From: [Clostridium] clostridioforme AGR2157
GTDB taxonomy: Bacteria > Bacillota > Clostridia > Lachnospirales > Lachnospiraceae
Assembly: GCF_000424325.1 (NCBI RefSeq)
Contig: NZ_KE384165.1
Location: 22,518 to 80,259, forward strand
Direction of reading: 5' to 3'
DNA length: 57,742 nt
Below the pieces are notes generated by a model, which saw only the letters and a list, made by a program, of their open reading frames with translations, was not told where the DNA came from and did no database searches. A program made the position numbers and the translations under genes. Positions 7,722 through 16,182 of the stretch are shown here, piece after piece (position 1 is the stretch's first letter; each line of letters begins with the position of its first letter).

Positions 7722-8663
7722 CTACCTGGCTCCCCTGATATACGGCTTACCCAATGCCTCCGGCGCGCTGTTTTTGCCGATGGAGCCCATAAGCGCAACC
7801 AGGGTTATGATGTAGGGCAGCATGGCCAGGGCCTGTGTGGGCAGGGGTACACCGATGGCCTGGAGGCGGATCTGAAGGGCATTGGCCGCGCCGAATATGA
7901 AGGCCGCACCCATCATTCCAAAGGGCACATACCGGCCCAGTATGACTGCCGCCAGGGCTATGTATCCCCTGCCTGATGTCATGTTCTCAGAAAAATTGCC
8001 CACCTGCACTAGAACCAGATACGCGCCTCCCAGTCCTCCCAGCAGGCCATTTAACAGCACGGCCGCCCACTGGTACCGGCGTACGGGTATACCGGCTGAA
8101 TCCGCAGCCCTGGGGTTCTCCCCGATTGCGGCAAAGGCCATTCCCTTTGATGTCCTGCTGTAAAACAGGGTGACCAGGATTACCAGCACATAGACCCCGT
8201 ATGTCAGTATATCCTGGCTGAACAGGGCGTTTCCTATCAGGGGTATATCCCCCAGAAAGGGAATCTTAAGCTTGGCAAACGGTTCTATCTGCTGATAGGA
8301 ATGGCCGCTTGACATCAGTTTATAGAGAAAGCTGGTGACTCCGGCCATGAATATATTGATGGCGATTCCGCTGACAGACTGGTCCTGGGCCAGCCTGATG
8401 GACAGCAGCCCGTGGATGGCGCTGACCATTGCCCCGCCTGCCATGCCGCACAAAAGGCCAATGGCCAGGCTGCGGGAATAAAAGGTTCCCGCAAAGGAGA
8501 AGAACGCTCCGCCCAGCATGACACCCTCCATGCCTATATTAAGGATTCCCGCTTTCTCGGATATGGTCTCCCCCAGTCCGGCGTAAATCAGGGGCACCGC
8601 CATTCTTACGGAAGCCGTCAGAAGGGCCGTCACGAAACCAACGGTCATGATTTGCGCTAGCAT
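7722..8663 (-). CDS. Nucleoside/purine ABC transporter permease (NupQ-like)
   Basis: Inner-membrane permease of the BPD_transp_2 family used by BMP-type nucleoside importers. The 313 residues form 8-10 hydrophobic segments. Signatures are GLGETISEKAGILNIGMEGVM near the N-terminus and the cytoplasmic loop MAFAAIGENPRAADSAGIPV that docks to the ATPase. The ATG at 8663 overlaps the stop of the preceding permease gene. It is the last gene of the transporter operon; substrate assignment rests on the BMP lipoprotein and the nearby amidohydrolase. Confidence 0.88.
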   Translation of the reverse strand: MLAQIMTVGFVTALLTASVRMAVPLIYAGLGETISEKAGILNIGMEGVMLGGAFFSFAGTFYSRSLAIGLLCGMAGGAMVSAIHGLLSIRLAQDQSVSGIAINIFMAGVTSFLYKLMSSGHSYQQIEPFAKLKIPFLGDIPLIGNALFSQDILTYGVYVLVILVTLFYSRTSKGMAFAAIGENPRAADSAGIPVRRYQWAAVLLNGLLGGLGGAYLVLVQVGNFSENMTSGRGYIALAAVILGRYVPFGMMGAAFIFGAANALQIRLQAIGVPLPTQALAMLPYIITLVALMGSIGKNSAPEALGKPYIRGAR

Positions 8664-9685
8664 GGTTTTTCCCCCTTTCTCTTCCTGTTAAACAACTCCC
8701 TGCCCAGAATCAGCAGCACAATCAGCCCCACCAGGATATTGACAATGGCTGACGGCACTCCCATCTGTCTCTGCATGGAATTCGCCCCCACCTCCAGGGC
8801 TGCAAACCCGATGGCAGCAAAGAGCACGCCCAGGGGATGGTTGGCGGCCAGAAGGGCAATAAGCACCGCTGTGTATCCGCACTCCCCGGAGATTCCCTCC
8901 AGAAGCTTTCTCTGCACGCCCATGACCTCCACGGCTCCTGCGATTCCCGCCAGACCGCCGCTTAAGAATGCGGAAATGATGATGTTCCTGACAACAGAGA
9001 TTCCATTGCAGGCAGCGGCCCGCTTGTTGAATCCCACCACCTTGATTTCATATCCCACCGTTGTCTTCTCCAGGATAAACCAGACAAGGAACACCATGAG
9101 CACGGCGATGATAAAGCCCGCGTGAAGCCTGGTGGGCTTTAAGAACCGGTAAAGGGTGACGGAAGGGTCCAGCTTGGGCGACTGGGGTATGCTTCCTGCC
9201 GGATCCATGAGGAAGGTCCTGACTGCAATACCCAGGAAATTGATGGCAATATAATTCAGCATAATGGTTACAATGATTTCCGATATCCCCAGCTTTGCCT
9301 TAAACATGGCTGCTATCAGCGCCCAGAGACCTCCAAAGACAAATCCCGTTAAGATGGCGCACAGGATACGGAGTACCCCGGGAATCCCGGTCCAGGTAAG
9401 GGCCGCCCACGCAGAGGCAAGGGCCCCTATGTAAAACTGTCCCTCCGCGCCGATGTTGAAAAAGCCGGTTTTAAACGCCACAGCGCATCCCAGACCCGTA
9501 AAAATCAGGGGAGTTGCCTTTACAAACACTTCCATGAACCCGTTTAAATTTCCAAATATGCCTTTAAAGAACATGGCATAAGCCTCTGCCGGGCTTGCGT
9601 CTGACAGCATGATAAGAACCGTCCACACGGCCACTGCGATGAGTCCGATGCCCGCTATCTCAAATATCTTTGATTTCCTATTCAT
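8657..9685 (-). CDS. Nucleoside/purine ABC transporter permease (NupP-like)
   Basis: Second permease of the importer, about 342 residues with multiple membrane spans. It carries the paired family motif FNIGAEGQFYIGALASAW and the loop VGYEIKVVGFNKRAAACNGI. The ATG at 9685 is preceded by AGGAGGCGG and overlaps the ATPase stop; the frame extends six codons upstream without a better site. Its partner is the permease that follows, with which it probably forms a heterodimer. Confidence 0.88.
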   Translation of the reverse strand: MNRKSKIFEIAGIGLIAVAVWTVLIMLSDASPAEAYAMFFKGIFGNLNGFMEVFVKATPLIFTGLGCAVAFKTGFFNIGAEGQFYIGALASAWAALTWTGIPGVLRILCAILTGFVFGGLWALIAAMFKAKLGISEIIVTIMLNYIAINFLGIAVRTFLMDPAGSIPQSPKLDPSVTLYRFLKPTRLHAGFIIAVLMVFLVWFILEKTTVGYEIKVVGFNKRAAACNGISVVRNIIISAFLSGGLAGIAGAVEVMGVQRKLLEGISGECGYTAVLIALLAANHPLGVLFAAIGFAALEVGANSMQRQMGVPSAIVNILVGLIVLLILGRELFNRKRKGEKPC

Positions 9686-11207
9686 TTGCCGCCTCCTTAG
9701 CAATACCGCCCATCAGCAGGCCAATCTTATGTACATCTGCCTCATCCCGGTTCAGGAGCCCTATGATACGGCCTTCATACATGACCGCGATGCGGTCGCT
9801 TACTCCCAGGATTTCATCCAGGTCAGCTGATATCAGCAGGACGCATCTGCCTGCATCCCTCTGCCTGAGAAGGATTTCATGGACAAACTGGGTGGCTCCG
9901 ATATCCAGTCCCCTTGTGGGCTGGCTGGCCACAATCAGGCCGGCTTTCTCAGATATCTCCCTGGAAAGTATGACCTTCTGCTGGTTTCCGCCGCTCATCA
10001 GCTTTACCGGTGTTTTGATGCCGCTTTTACCCGAGGTCTTGATGTTGTATTCAACCAGGGCCTCCCGGGCTCTCTTCTCCGCCTGTCTGTAGTCCAGCAC
10101 CATTTTCCTCGAAAACGGTTCCCGGTCAAAGTCCCTTAATATCAGATTATCTTCCACCGTCATGTCCATGACCAGGCTGTCGCCGTGACGGTCGTCGGAA
10201 ATATAGGAGATGCCGGCCCGAAACCGCTCCTTTACGCTGTCCTTTCGTATATCCCTTCCCTGGTATTCCATCTGTCCGCTGTTTATCCTGCGGATTCCTG
10301 TTATTACCTCGGCCAGTTCCTTCTGTCCGTTGCCTTCCACGCCCGCGATTCCCAGGATTTCTCCCCTGCGGATTGTAAGGCTTACGTGGTCTAAGGACAT
10401 CTTGGTGCTGTGCTTTTTGTGAAGGCACACATCCTTAAGGCTTAAGGCCGCCTCCCCGGCAGCGGATTCCCTTATCTCCCTTCCCTTCTTAAGCTCCCGC
10501 CCAATCATGCAGGCAGACAGTTCCTCCGGCGTTGTCTCCTTTGTCACCAGGCTCTTGACCTTCCGGCCATCCCGCAGCACCGTCACCCGGTCGCTGATAT
10601 CCATGATTTCCCCCAGCCGGTGGGTGATGATGATGATTCCATATCCCTCATCCCGCAGCCGTTTTAAGACCCCGAAGAAATTCTCCGTTTCCTGGGGGGT
10701 GAGAACGCCGGTGGGCTCGTCCAGAATCAGCAGGCTCACATCCCGGTACAGGGCCTTAAGAATCTCCACCCTCTGCTGCTCTCCCACGGAAAGGGTATGG
10801 ACAGGCGCTTCCGGGTTCACCGAGAGGCCGTAGGTTGCGGCAAGGCCCGTCAGTTTTTCCCTTGCCGACTTCCGGTCCGCCACGATGCCCTCCCCTTTCA
10901 GTCCCAGCATCACATTGTCCAGCACCGTCATTTTCTTAACCAGGGAAAAATGCTGGTGGACCATGCCAATTCCCCTGGCAATCGCCTCACCGGGCGACTT
11001 AAATTCCACATGTTCGCCTTTAAAACAGATTTCCCCTCTGTCCGCCTCGTAAATGCCAAACAGAATGTTCATAAGGGTGGTTTTGCCAGCCCCATTTTCC
11101 CCTAACAGCGCATGTATCTCCCCCTGCTCCACAGACAGGTCCACATCCTCGTTGGCATACACGCCTGCAAAGGATTTGGTTATATGCTTCATCTCAAGTA
11201 ATGGCAT
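9678..11207 (-). CDS. Nucleoside/purine ABC transporter, double ATPase subunit (NupO-like)
   Basis: Energy-coupling subunit with two ABC domains in one chain of about 509 residues. Domain 1 has GENGAGKTTLMNI (Walker A), VHQHFSLV, LSVGEQQRVEILKAL and LLILDEPT. Domain 2 is degenerate as in the sugar/nucleoside class: GVEGNGQKELAEVI for Walker A, SGGNQQKVILSREI as signature, and SQPTRGLDIGA in place of a classic Walker B. The ATG at 11207 has a suitable AAAGG site, whereas the ATG at 11216 touches it. It is part of the operon bmp lipoprotein-ATPase-permease-permease. Confidence 0.9.
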   Translation of the reverse strand: MPLLEMKHITKSFAGVYANEDVDLSVEQGEIHALLGENGAGKTTLMNILFGIYEADRGEICFKGEHVEFKSPGEAIARGIGMVHQHFSLVKKMTVLDNVMLGLKGEGIVADRKSAREKLTGLAATYGLSVNPEAPVHTLSVGEQQRVEILKALYRDVSLLILDEPTGVLTPQETENFFGVLKRLRDEGYGIIIITHRLGEIMDISDRVTVLRDGRKVKSLVTKETTPEELSACMIGRELKKGREIRESAAGEAALSLKDVCLHKKHSTKMSLDHVSLTIRRGEILGIAGVEGNGQKELAEVITGIRRINSGQMEYQGRDIRKDSVKERFRAGISYISDDRHGDSLVMDMTVEDNLILRDFDREPFSRKMVLDYRQAEKRAREALVEYNIKTSGKSGIKTPVKLMSGGNQQKVILSREISEKAGLIVASQPTRGLDIGATQFVHEILLRQRDAGRCVLLISADLDEILGVSDRIAVMYEGRIIGLLNRDEADVHKIGLLMGGIAKEAANE

Positions 11208-11297
11208 CCGTTCCATCCTTTCTTTCTAAACAGGGCCCGCACCCCCGGACACGCTCTGCTGCGGTTGGTTTGATGCAGGCCCCTTTCAGGAAATATC

Positions 11298-12416
11298 TTA
11301 TGCTCTGGGCTTGGTATCACATGGTACTTCAAACTCTCCGGATTCAATTGCCGCAATCTTATCGGAAATCTTCTGCTTCAGTTCATCGGGAACAGCGGAA
11401 TCCAGATTGTGGTAAGGAGCAACGCTCACTGCCCCGTCTGCCATTCCCAGCTGGTAGATGCCGCCCTCAAAGGTTCCGTCCGCAACGGTTTTAAAGGCCG
11501 CCTCAATCACCTGAGGGATATGGTAAACAGATGAGGAAAGGATGGTGTCGGGCGCCAGGTCATTCTGGTCATAGGAATCGCCTGTGGCGTAGACCTTTGC
11601 TTCCTTTGCCGCATTGATGGCTCCTGTTCCCGACTCGTTGGCACAGTGTCCGATTACATCCGCGCCATTATCAATCATGGCCTGGGCGGCCTCCTTGCCA
11701 AGGGCCGTATCGGTAAAGGAACCGGTCCATGCGGTCTGTACCTGGATGTCAGGGTTTACTTCCTTTGCCCCGTCCTCAAATCCGTTCATGATTTTCACAA
11801 GGGACGCGCCCTGAATCGGTCCGATGAAGCCCACCTTGCCGCTCTCGGACATGCCGGCTGCCAGCATTCCCATGATGTATCCGCCTTCCTCACACTTTGA
11901 CACATAGGAGGCCACATTGTCAGCAGACACCTCGCCCTCGGTCACAATGAATTTTGTATCCGGATACTGCTCCGCAACGTCCACTGCCGGGTCCCCGAAC
12001 TCATATCCATGGCCGATGACCACGTCATATCCGCTGGCCGCATAATCCGCAAAAGCAGCCTCAATGTCATCCGGTGTCAGATTCTCCGTATAGGTCACCT
12101 CACAGCCGTAATCCGCCTCCAGAAGCTTAAGCCCGTCATAGGCTGACTGGCACCAGCCCATATCATTGGCCGCGCCGGACAGGCACAGGGCCACCTTGTA
12201 TGTCTTGCCGTCCGCTGTCTGGCCCCCTTCCGCCCGGCCGTCTTCGGCCTGGTCCCCTTTTGCCTGGGTATCTCCGGCCTGGGCGCCCCCAGCCTGCTTA
12301 TCTGCTGCCTCTGTCTTTGCCGCTGTCTCCTTTGTTTCCCCGCTGCATCCGGTTAGGCCAAAGCCTGCCATGGATAATGCCAGGGCTGCTGCCGCTAAAC
12401 GCATTCTGTTTTTCAT
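11298..12416 (-). CDS. BMP-family substrate-binding lipoprotein (nucleoside type)
   Basis: Extracellular binding protein for the ABC importer. The start at 12416 gives a classic lipoprotein signal: MKNRMRL, a hydrophobic stretch, then a lipobox with LTGC at Cys 24. A Gln/Ala/Gly/Asp-rich linker follows, then the BMP domain, beginning KVALCLSGAANDMGWCQSAY and including GHGYEFGDP, FIGPIQGASLVKIMNGFE and GHCANESGTGAI. The open frame runs further upstream through a block of 14-bp repeats, but those codons lack any signal-peptide sense. Homologues bind nucleosides or purines; the exact ligand is not visible. Confidence 0.9.
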   Translation of the reverse strand: MKNRMRLAAAALALSMAGFGLTGCSGETKETAAKTEAADKQAGGAQAGDTQAKGDQAEDGRAEGGQTADGKTYKVALCLSGAANDMGWCQSAYDGLKLLEADYGCEVTYTENLTPDDIEAAFADYAASGYDVVIGHGYEFGDPAVDVAEQYPDTKFIVTEGEVSADNVASYVSKCEEGGYIMGMLAAGMSESGKVGFIGPIQGASLVKIMNGFEDGAKEVNPDIQVQTAWTGSFTDTALGKEAAQAMIDNGADVIGHCANESGTGAINAAKEAKVYATGDSYDQNDLAPDTILSSSVYHIPQVIEAAFKTVADGTFEGGIYQLGMADGAVSVAPYHNLDSAVPDELKQKISDKIAAIESGEFEVPCDTKPRA

Positions 12417-12462
12417 GTCTCTTCCCCTTCCTTTTTCCATAGATTTTTCATGTTTCCTCTTT

Positions 12463-12518
12463 GGTACTGCATAGTTGGTACTGCATAGTCGGTACTGCAT
12501 AATTGGTACTGAATCATC
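12463..12518. repeat. Four tandem 14-bp repeats between the MerR gene and the BMP lipoprotein gene
   Basis: GGTACTG starts at 12463, 12477, 12491 and 12505, giving a strict 14-bp period. The first three units, GGTACTGCATAGTT, GGTACTGCATAGTC and GGTACTGCATAATT, differ by one or two bases; the fourth is more diverged. The block lies in the short gap between two genes of the purine locus. It could be an array of regulator sites or a slippage product. Confidence 0.85.
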
Positions 12519-12530
12519 AGTCATGTGAAT

Positions 12531-13286
12531 CTATAACACCCGAATCTGCATGGCGGTGATAAAGTTTTCATTATCACTTTCCACGAACTGATCCAGAATA
12601 TTAAAATTAATGGCCTGAGCCCCCAGCTCAAGGTCCGGCCTGGCCTCCCTCAAACGCCGGATGGTATCCGGTACTCCCTCGTATCCGCCCAGATGGTATC
12701 CGCAGAGGAAGTCGCCTCCCTGGATAATCTGGATTCTGGACTGGTGTATGGTCTCTGGTATCTCCTCATCGTCCGGATACAGGTAGGCCCCAAAGTATTT
12801 CCGGTCCCCCTCATAAAAGGCAATGGTGGGATAAAAGTAAAAGGAATTTTCCCTGTACAGCAGCTCCTCGTCGCCTATGGAAATAAACTTCCGGTCCTCA
12901 AAATGCTTCACCGCAATCTCATCCAGGCGGATTCCATCCATCTCCTGTTCCATGAACTGGATTTTCCTCTGGATGGCCTCATCTATGTTGAGCAGCTCCT
13001 GCCACTGCCTGCGAAGCTCCTGGGAGCGCTGCTTCATGATGTCCACAGCCCTGTTGGAGTTTAAGCTGGTTCTGGATTTCTTGATTTCCTCCAGGGAATA
13101 GCCCAGACGGCGCATATAGGACACCTTTGCCAGCTCGTATATCTGGTCAAACTCATACTTTCTGCGCCCGTTTTTCTCATTGCGTTCCCTGGGGGAAAAG
13201 ATTCCGACGCTGTCATAATAGTACAGTGTCTGTATGTTAAGCCCGAATAGCTCCGCCAATTCCCCGATAGAAAAATATTCCTTCAC
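12531..13286 (-). CDS. MerR-family transcriptional regulator with C-terminal effector domain
   Basis: Residues 1-75 are a MerR winged helix: FSIGELAELFGLNIQTLYYY, then DSVGIFSPRERN and YEFDQIYELAKVSYMRRLGY. A coiled-coil dimer helix follows (about 80-120), then a domain of about 130 residues that looks like a GyrI-like small-molecule binding fold, as in BmrR-type activators. It sits between the amidohydrolase and the BMP lipoprotein, all in one direction. The promoter upstream of the amidohydrolase has a 19-bp spacer with a perfect dyad, the hallmark of MerR targets, so this protein probably activates its own operon in response to a purine or related ligand (inference). Confidence 0.88.
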   Translation of the reverse strand: MKEYFSIGELAELFGLNIQTLYYYDSVGIFSPRERNEKNGRRKYEFDQIYELAKVSYMRRLGYSLEEIKKSRTSLNSNRAVDIMKQRSQELRRQWQELLNIDEAIQRKIQFMEQEMDGIRLDEIAVKHFEDRKFISIGDEELLYRENSFYFYPTIAFYEGDRKYFGAYLYPDDEEIPETIHQSRIQIIQGGDFLCGYHLGGYEGVPDTIRRLREARPDLELGAQAINFNILDQFVESDNENFITAMQIRVL

Positions 13287-13350
13287 CTGCCAACCTTCTT
13301 TCCTTTTTCCTGCCAGATTCCCCGTTAGATTTGATGCCGGATTCCCTATT

Positions 13351-13398
13351 AGATAAATTCCCTGTCAGATAAATTCCCTGTCAAATAAAATCCCTGTA
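13351..13398. repeat. 16-bp tandem repeats at the 3' end of the amidohydrolase gene
   Basis: AGATAAATTCCCTGTC occurs twice head to tail (13351-13366, 13367-13382), followed by a diverged copy AAATAAAATCCCTGTA that is the last coding part and stop of the amidohydrolase. More degenerate ATTCCC units continue to the left. It looks like tandem duplication of the gene end. Confidence 0.8.
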
Positions 13399-14811
13399 AG
13401 CGCTGTGAGGCTCCCGGATGACCCTTGTACAAACAGCCTCTCCCTCCAGGGCCAGCTTTCTCTCGTCCACGCCTTTCAGGATGCCTTCTTTGTAAACAAT
13501 GTTTCCGTTAATCATCGTCATCCACACCGGTCCGGTAAGTCCCACTCTTGCCAGCAGGTTCTTCGGGTCGTGCAGGGCTCCCGCCAGCTCCAGTGTCTCT
13601 GTGTCAATCATGAACAGGTCCGCTGCTTTTCCCGCTTCCAGGGACCCCAGGTCGGTTCTTCCAAGGGTCTTTGCCCCGTTTACGGTGGCCACCTTTAACA
13701 TATCATAAGCGGAGGTGCATCCCCCTCTCTCCTTGGTGTGGTATGCCTGCATCAGGTAAGCCATGCGCAGGGCATCCAGCAGATTGGAACTGTCATTGGT
13801 GGCGGAACCGTCGCACCCCAGGCTCACCAGAATGCCTGCTTCCTGCATTTCCTTTATATTGAGAATCGGGAAGCCGCCCAGTACGGCCGGTGCCGGACAG
13901 TGGGAAACCCCTGTTCCGGTGGCTGCCAGAACCTTATACTCTTCCTTTGTCACTTCCCAGTCATGGGCGTACCATACATCCTCACCGATAAATCCCATCT
14001 CCTCACACCAGTCCATGGTGCGCTTGCCCCAGCGGGCCATCATGCCTTCGTTCTCTCCCTCGCCCAGATGGGTGTGCATCCTGACCCCCTTCTCCCTGGC
14101 CATGACCACGGTCTCGGCAAAGGTATCCCTGCGGCAGTTAATGGGCTGGCAGGGCGCCATGACTATCTGCTTCATGGAAAAGGGCCCGGAATCGTGATAC
14201 AGTCCAATCAGCCGGTCACAGTCCTTTAAGAACTCATCCGTTGTCTCCAGCATATTGTCGGGAATGGAGCTTCCTTCACCTCTGGGAAGGGTGTTGGTCC
14301 CCCTTCCGGCGTGGTACCGGATGCCCAAAAGCTCTGCCGCCTCCATCTGGCGGTCCACCGATGACTTGCCGGTCTTCCTGGTGTAGCAGTATTGGTGGTC
14401 AAAGGCGCATGTACAGCCGTGTTTAATCAAATCCGCAAAGGATGTAAGGGTAGAGTAGTAAATCACGTCGGAATCAATGTTCTGGAATATGCGGTAAATC
14501 TTATCAATCCAGTCCATCACCATCATGTTGGGATAGTCAATGGTCATGAGATTGCGCACAAAGGTCTGGAAAAAATGATGATGGGTGTTAATCAGGCCCG
14601 GATACACGAACTTTCCCTCTGCCCGGATTACCCGGACGTCCTCCTGATTCAGATTTTTTCCTGACGCCGGGTCCCCTCCATTCATCAGGTCCTTACCGAT
14701 TGCCAGTATCTTTGGCCCCTCAATCAGCATGTCCGCGTCCCTGTAAACCCGGTCTTCCCCGTCACAGGACACGATTGCCTTTGCATTCTTAATTAGAATC
14801 TTTTTGTCCAT
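13381..14811 (-). CDS. Amidohydrolase of the guanine/8-oxoguanine deaminase group
   Basis: Metal-dependent deaminase of the COG0402 family, 476 residues. It opens with the beta-sandwich strand ILIKNAKAIVSCD, followed by PGLINTHHHFFQTFVRNL with metal ligands His 77 and 79. Later come MHTHLGEGENE, YAHDWEVT, GVSHCPAPAV and SLGCDGSATNDSSNLLDALR, the ligands and catalytic Asp expected of 8-oxoguanine/hydroxyatrazine-type deaminases. The start at 14811 has an AGAGAGG site. Co-location with a nucleoside/purine importer supports a purine-base substrate; guanine, 8-oxoguanine or another base cannot be told apart from sequence alone. Confidence 0.87.
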   Translation of the reverse strand: MDKKILIKNAKAIVSCDGEDRVYRDADMLIEGPKILAIGKDLMNGGDPASGKNLNQEDVRVIRAEGKFVYPGLINTHHHFFQTFVRNLMTIDYPNMMVMDWIDKIYRIFQNIDSDVIYYSTLTSFADLIKHGCTCAFDHQYCYTRKTGKSSVDRQMEAAELLGIRYHAGRGTNTLPRGEGSSIPDNMLETTDEFLKDCDRLIGLYHDSGPFSMKQIVMAPCQPINCRRDTFAETVVMAREKGVRMHTHLGEGENEGMMARWGKRTMDWCEEMGFIGEDVWYAHDWEVTKEEYKVLAATGTGVSHCPAPAVLGGFPILNIKEMQEAGILVSLGCDGSATNDSSNLLDALRMAYLMQAYHTKERGGCTSAYDMLKVATVNGAKTLGRTDLGSLEAGKAADLFMIDTETLELAGALHDPKNLLARVGLTGPVWMTMINGNIVYKEGILKGVDERKLALEGEAVCTRVIREPHSAYRDFI

Positions 14812-14840
14812 TCCTTACCTCTCTTTCGGAAATATCATGC

Positions 14841-14869
14841 TGCAAAAAGGACCGGCTAGCCGGTCCTTT
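14841..14869 (-). terminator. Terminator hairpin between the symporter gene and the amidohydrolase gene
   Basis: Perfect palindromic stem of 12-base arms (AAAGGACCGGCT and its complement, 14846-14869) with five T on the minus strand right after it. It is about 120 bases downstream of the symporter stop. The MerR-type promoter (14889-14919) lies upstream of this hairpin, so the hairpin also falls in the leader of the amidohydrolase transcript. Confidence 0.8.
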
Positions 14870-14888
14870 CCGCTTGGCTCTTGAACCC

Positions 14889-14919
14889 ATTATATATCCT
14901 ATAGTCACTATAGCTTCAA
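14889..14919 (-). promoter_or_regulatory. MerR-type promoter with 19-bp spacer and internal dyad
   Basis: Minus strand: TTGAAG (14914-14919) and TATAAT (14889-14894, perfect -10) are separated by 19 bp. The spacer holds the perfect dyad CTATAG-TGA-CTATAG (14899-14913). Overlong spacers with a central dyad are the known target layout of MerR proteins, and a MerR gene is encoded in the unit this promoter reads. Confidence 0.7.
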
Positions 14920-14986
14920 GATCAATTTTGTTTTTATTATAAATTACTATATTCATATTAGTATATCTTATAAATACACAGGCCTA

Positions 14987-16180
14987 TCACAGCCCGCTTT
15001 CAATCTTCTGCCTCTTGATTCCATGTTTCTCGGCAAAGCCTGTAAGAATCATGGTCAGAGCCCCGTCACCGGTCACGTTGCAGGCGGTTCCGAAGCTGTC
15101 CTGAAGGGCAAAGATGGTAAGCATCAGGGCTGTTCCCGTTTCGTCAAATCCCAGCACGCCAGTAATCAGACCCAGTGAAGCCATGACCGTACCTCCTGGA
15201 ACACCGGGCGCTCCGATGGCGAACACGCCTAAAAGGGCGCAGAACAAAATCATGGTTCCCAGGGACGGAATGGTTCCGTAAAGAATCTTTGATATGGTCA
15301 TTACAAAGAAAACCTCTGTCAGAACAGAACCGCACAGATGGATGTTGGCAAACAGCGGAATGCCGAAGTCCACCATATCATCCCTGAGAGGCGGCTGTGA
15401 TTTCTTGGCACAGCGCAGGGCAACGGCCAGTGTGGCCGCAGACGACATAGTACCTACCGCGGTAATATAGGCAGGTCCGTAATTCTTTATGACATCCAGC
15501 GGATTCTTGCCTGAATAGGCGCCGCCGATGGCATACAGCAGGGCCAGCCAGATGTAATGACCAATCATGACAATGATGACCACCTGTATGAACACAGGAA
15601 GCTGTTTTGTAATGGTCCCCTCATAGGAAAGGGCGCAGAATGTAAACGCGATAAACACAGGAAGGATGGGAATTACCACCTTGGTAACAATGGACAGCAC
15701 AATCTGCTGGAACTCCTCCAGCACCTGGGAAATCACCGAGGCCTTGGTCCATGTGGCGGCCAGGCCCAGAAGCAGCGAGAACACCAGGGCGCTCATCACA
15801 GGCATAATTTGAGGTATATCCAGCTGGAACACGATTTCCGGCAAATCCTTTAACCCCTCCACCTCAGTGGCAATAGACAGGTGAGGAATCATAAGGAAAC
15901 CTGCTGTCATAGAAAAAAGGGCTGCTCCGATAGACGAAACATAGGCAATTATAATCGCAACTCCCAGCATTTTGGATGCATTGTTGCCCAGCCTTGTGAT
16001 GGAAGGGGCAATGAATCCGATGATGATAAGCGGCACGCAGAAAACAATGACCTGGTTCAGGATGTATTTGATTGTCACAACAACATGCATAAGGCCGCTC
16101 CCGGCCAACTGACCGAATATGATGCCCAGGATAACGCCCAAAAGCAACCGAAACGGTAAACTGCCTGTTATTTTTTTCAT
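14987..16180 (-). CDS. Sodium:dicarboxylate/amino acid symporter (DAACS family)
   Basis: Membrane carrier of about 397 residues with eight or so membrane segments. The sequence starts FRLLLGVILGIIFGQLAGSG, typical of the GltP/DctA/SstT fold, and contains the Ser-rich re-entrant region AVGTMSSAATLAVALRCAK and a second one near GAPGVPGGTVMASLG. The ATG at 16180 follows the desulfidase stop by two bases, with a GGAG site inside that gene, so the two are translationally linked. Coupling to a cysteine desulfidase suggests import of cysteine, serine or a related amino acid (inference). Confidence 0.9.
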   Translation of the reverse strand: MKKITGSLPFRLLLGVILGIIFGQLAGSGLMHVVVTIKYILNQVIVFCVPLIIIGFIAPSITRLGNNASKMLGVAIIIAYVSSIGAALFSMTAGFLMIPHLSIATEVEGLKDLPEIVFQLDIPQIMPVMSALVFSLLLGLAATWTKASVISQVLEEFQQIVLSIVTKVVIPILPVFIAFTFCALSYEGTITKQLPVFIQVVIIVMIGHYIWLALLYAIGGAYSGKNPLDVIKNYGPAYITAVGTMSSAATLAVALRCAKKSQPPLRDDMVDFGIPLFANIHLCGSVLTEVFFVMTISKILYGTIPSLGTMILFCALLGVFAIGAPGVPGGTVMASLGLITGVLGFDETGTALMLTIFALQDSFGTACNVTGDGALTMILTGFAEKHGIKRQKIESGL

Positions 16181-16182
16181 AC

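Noticed and set aside
12417-12524. Longer start of the BMP lipoprotein reading through the 14-bp repeats
   Set aside because: The lipoprotein signal must be N-terminal; the extension would bury it.
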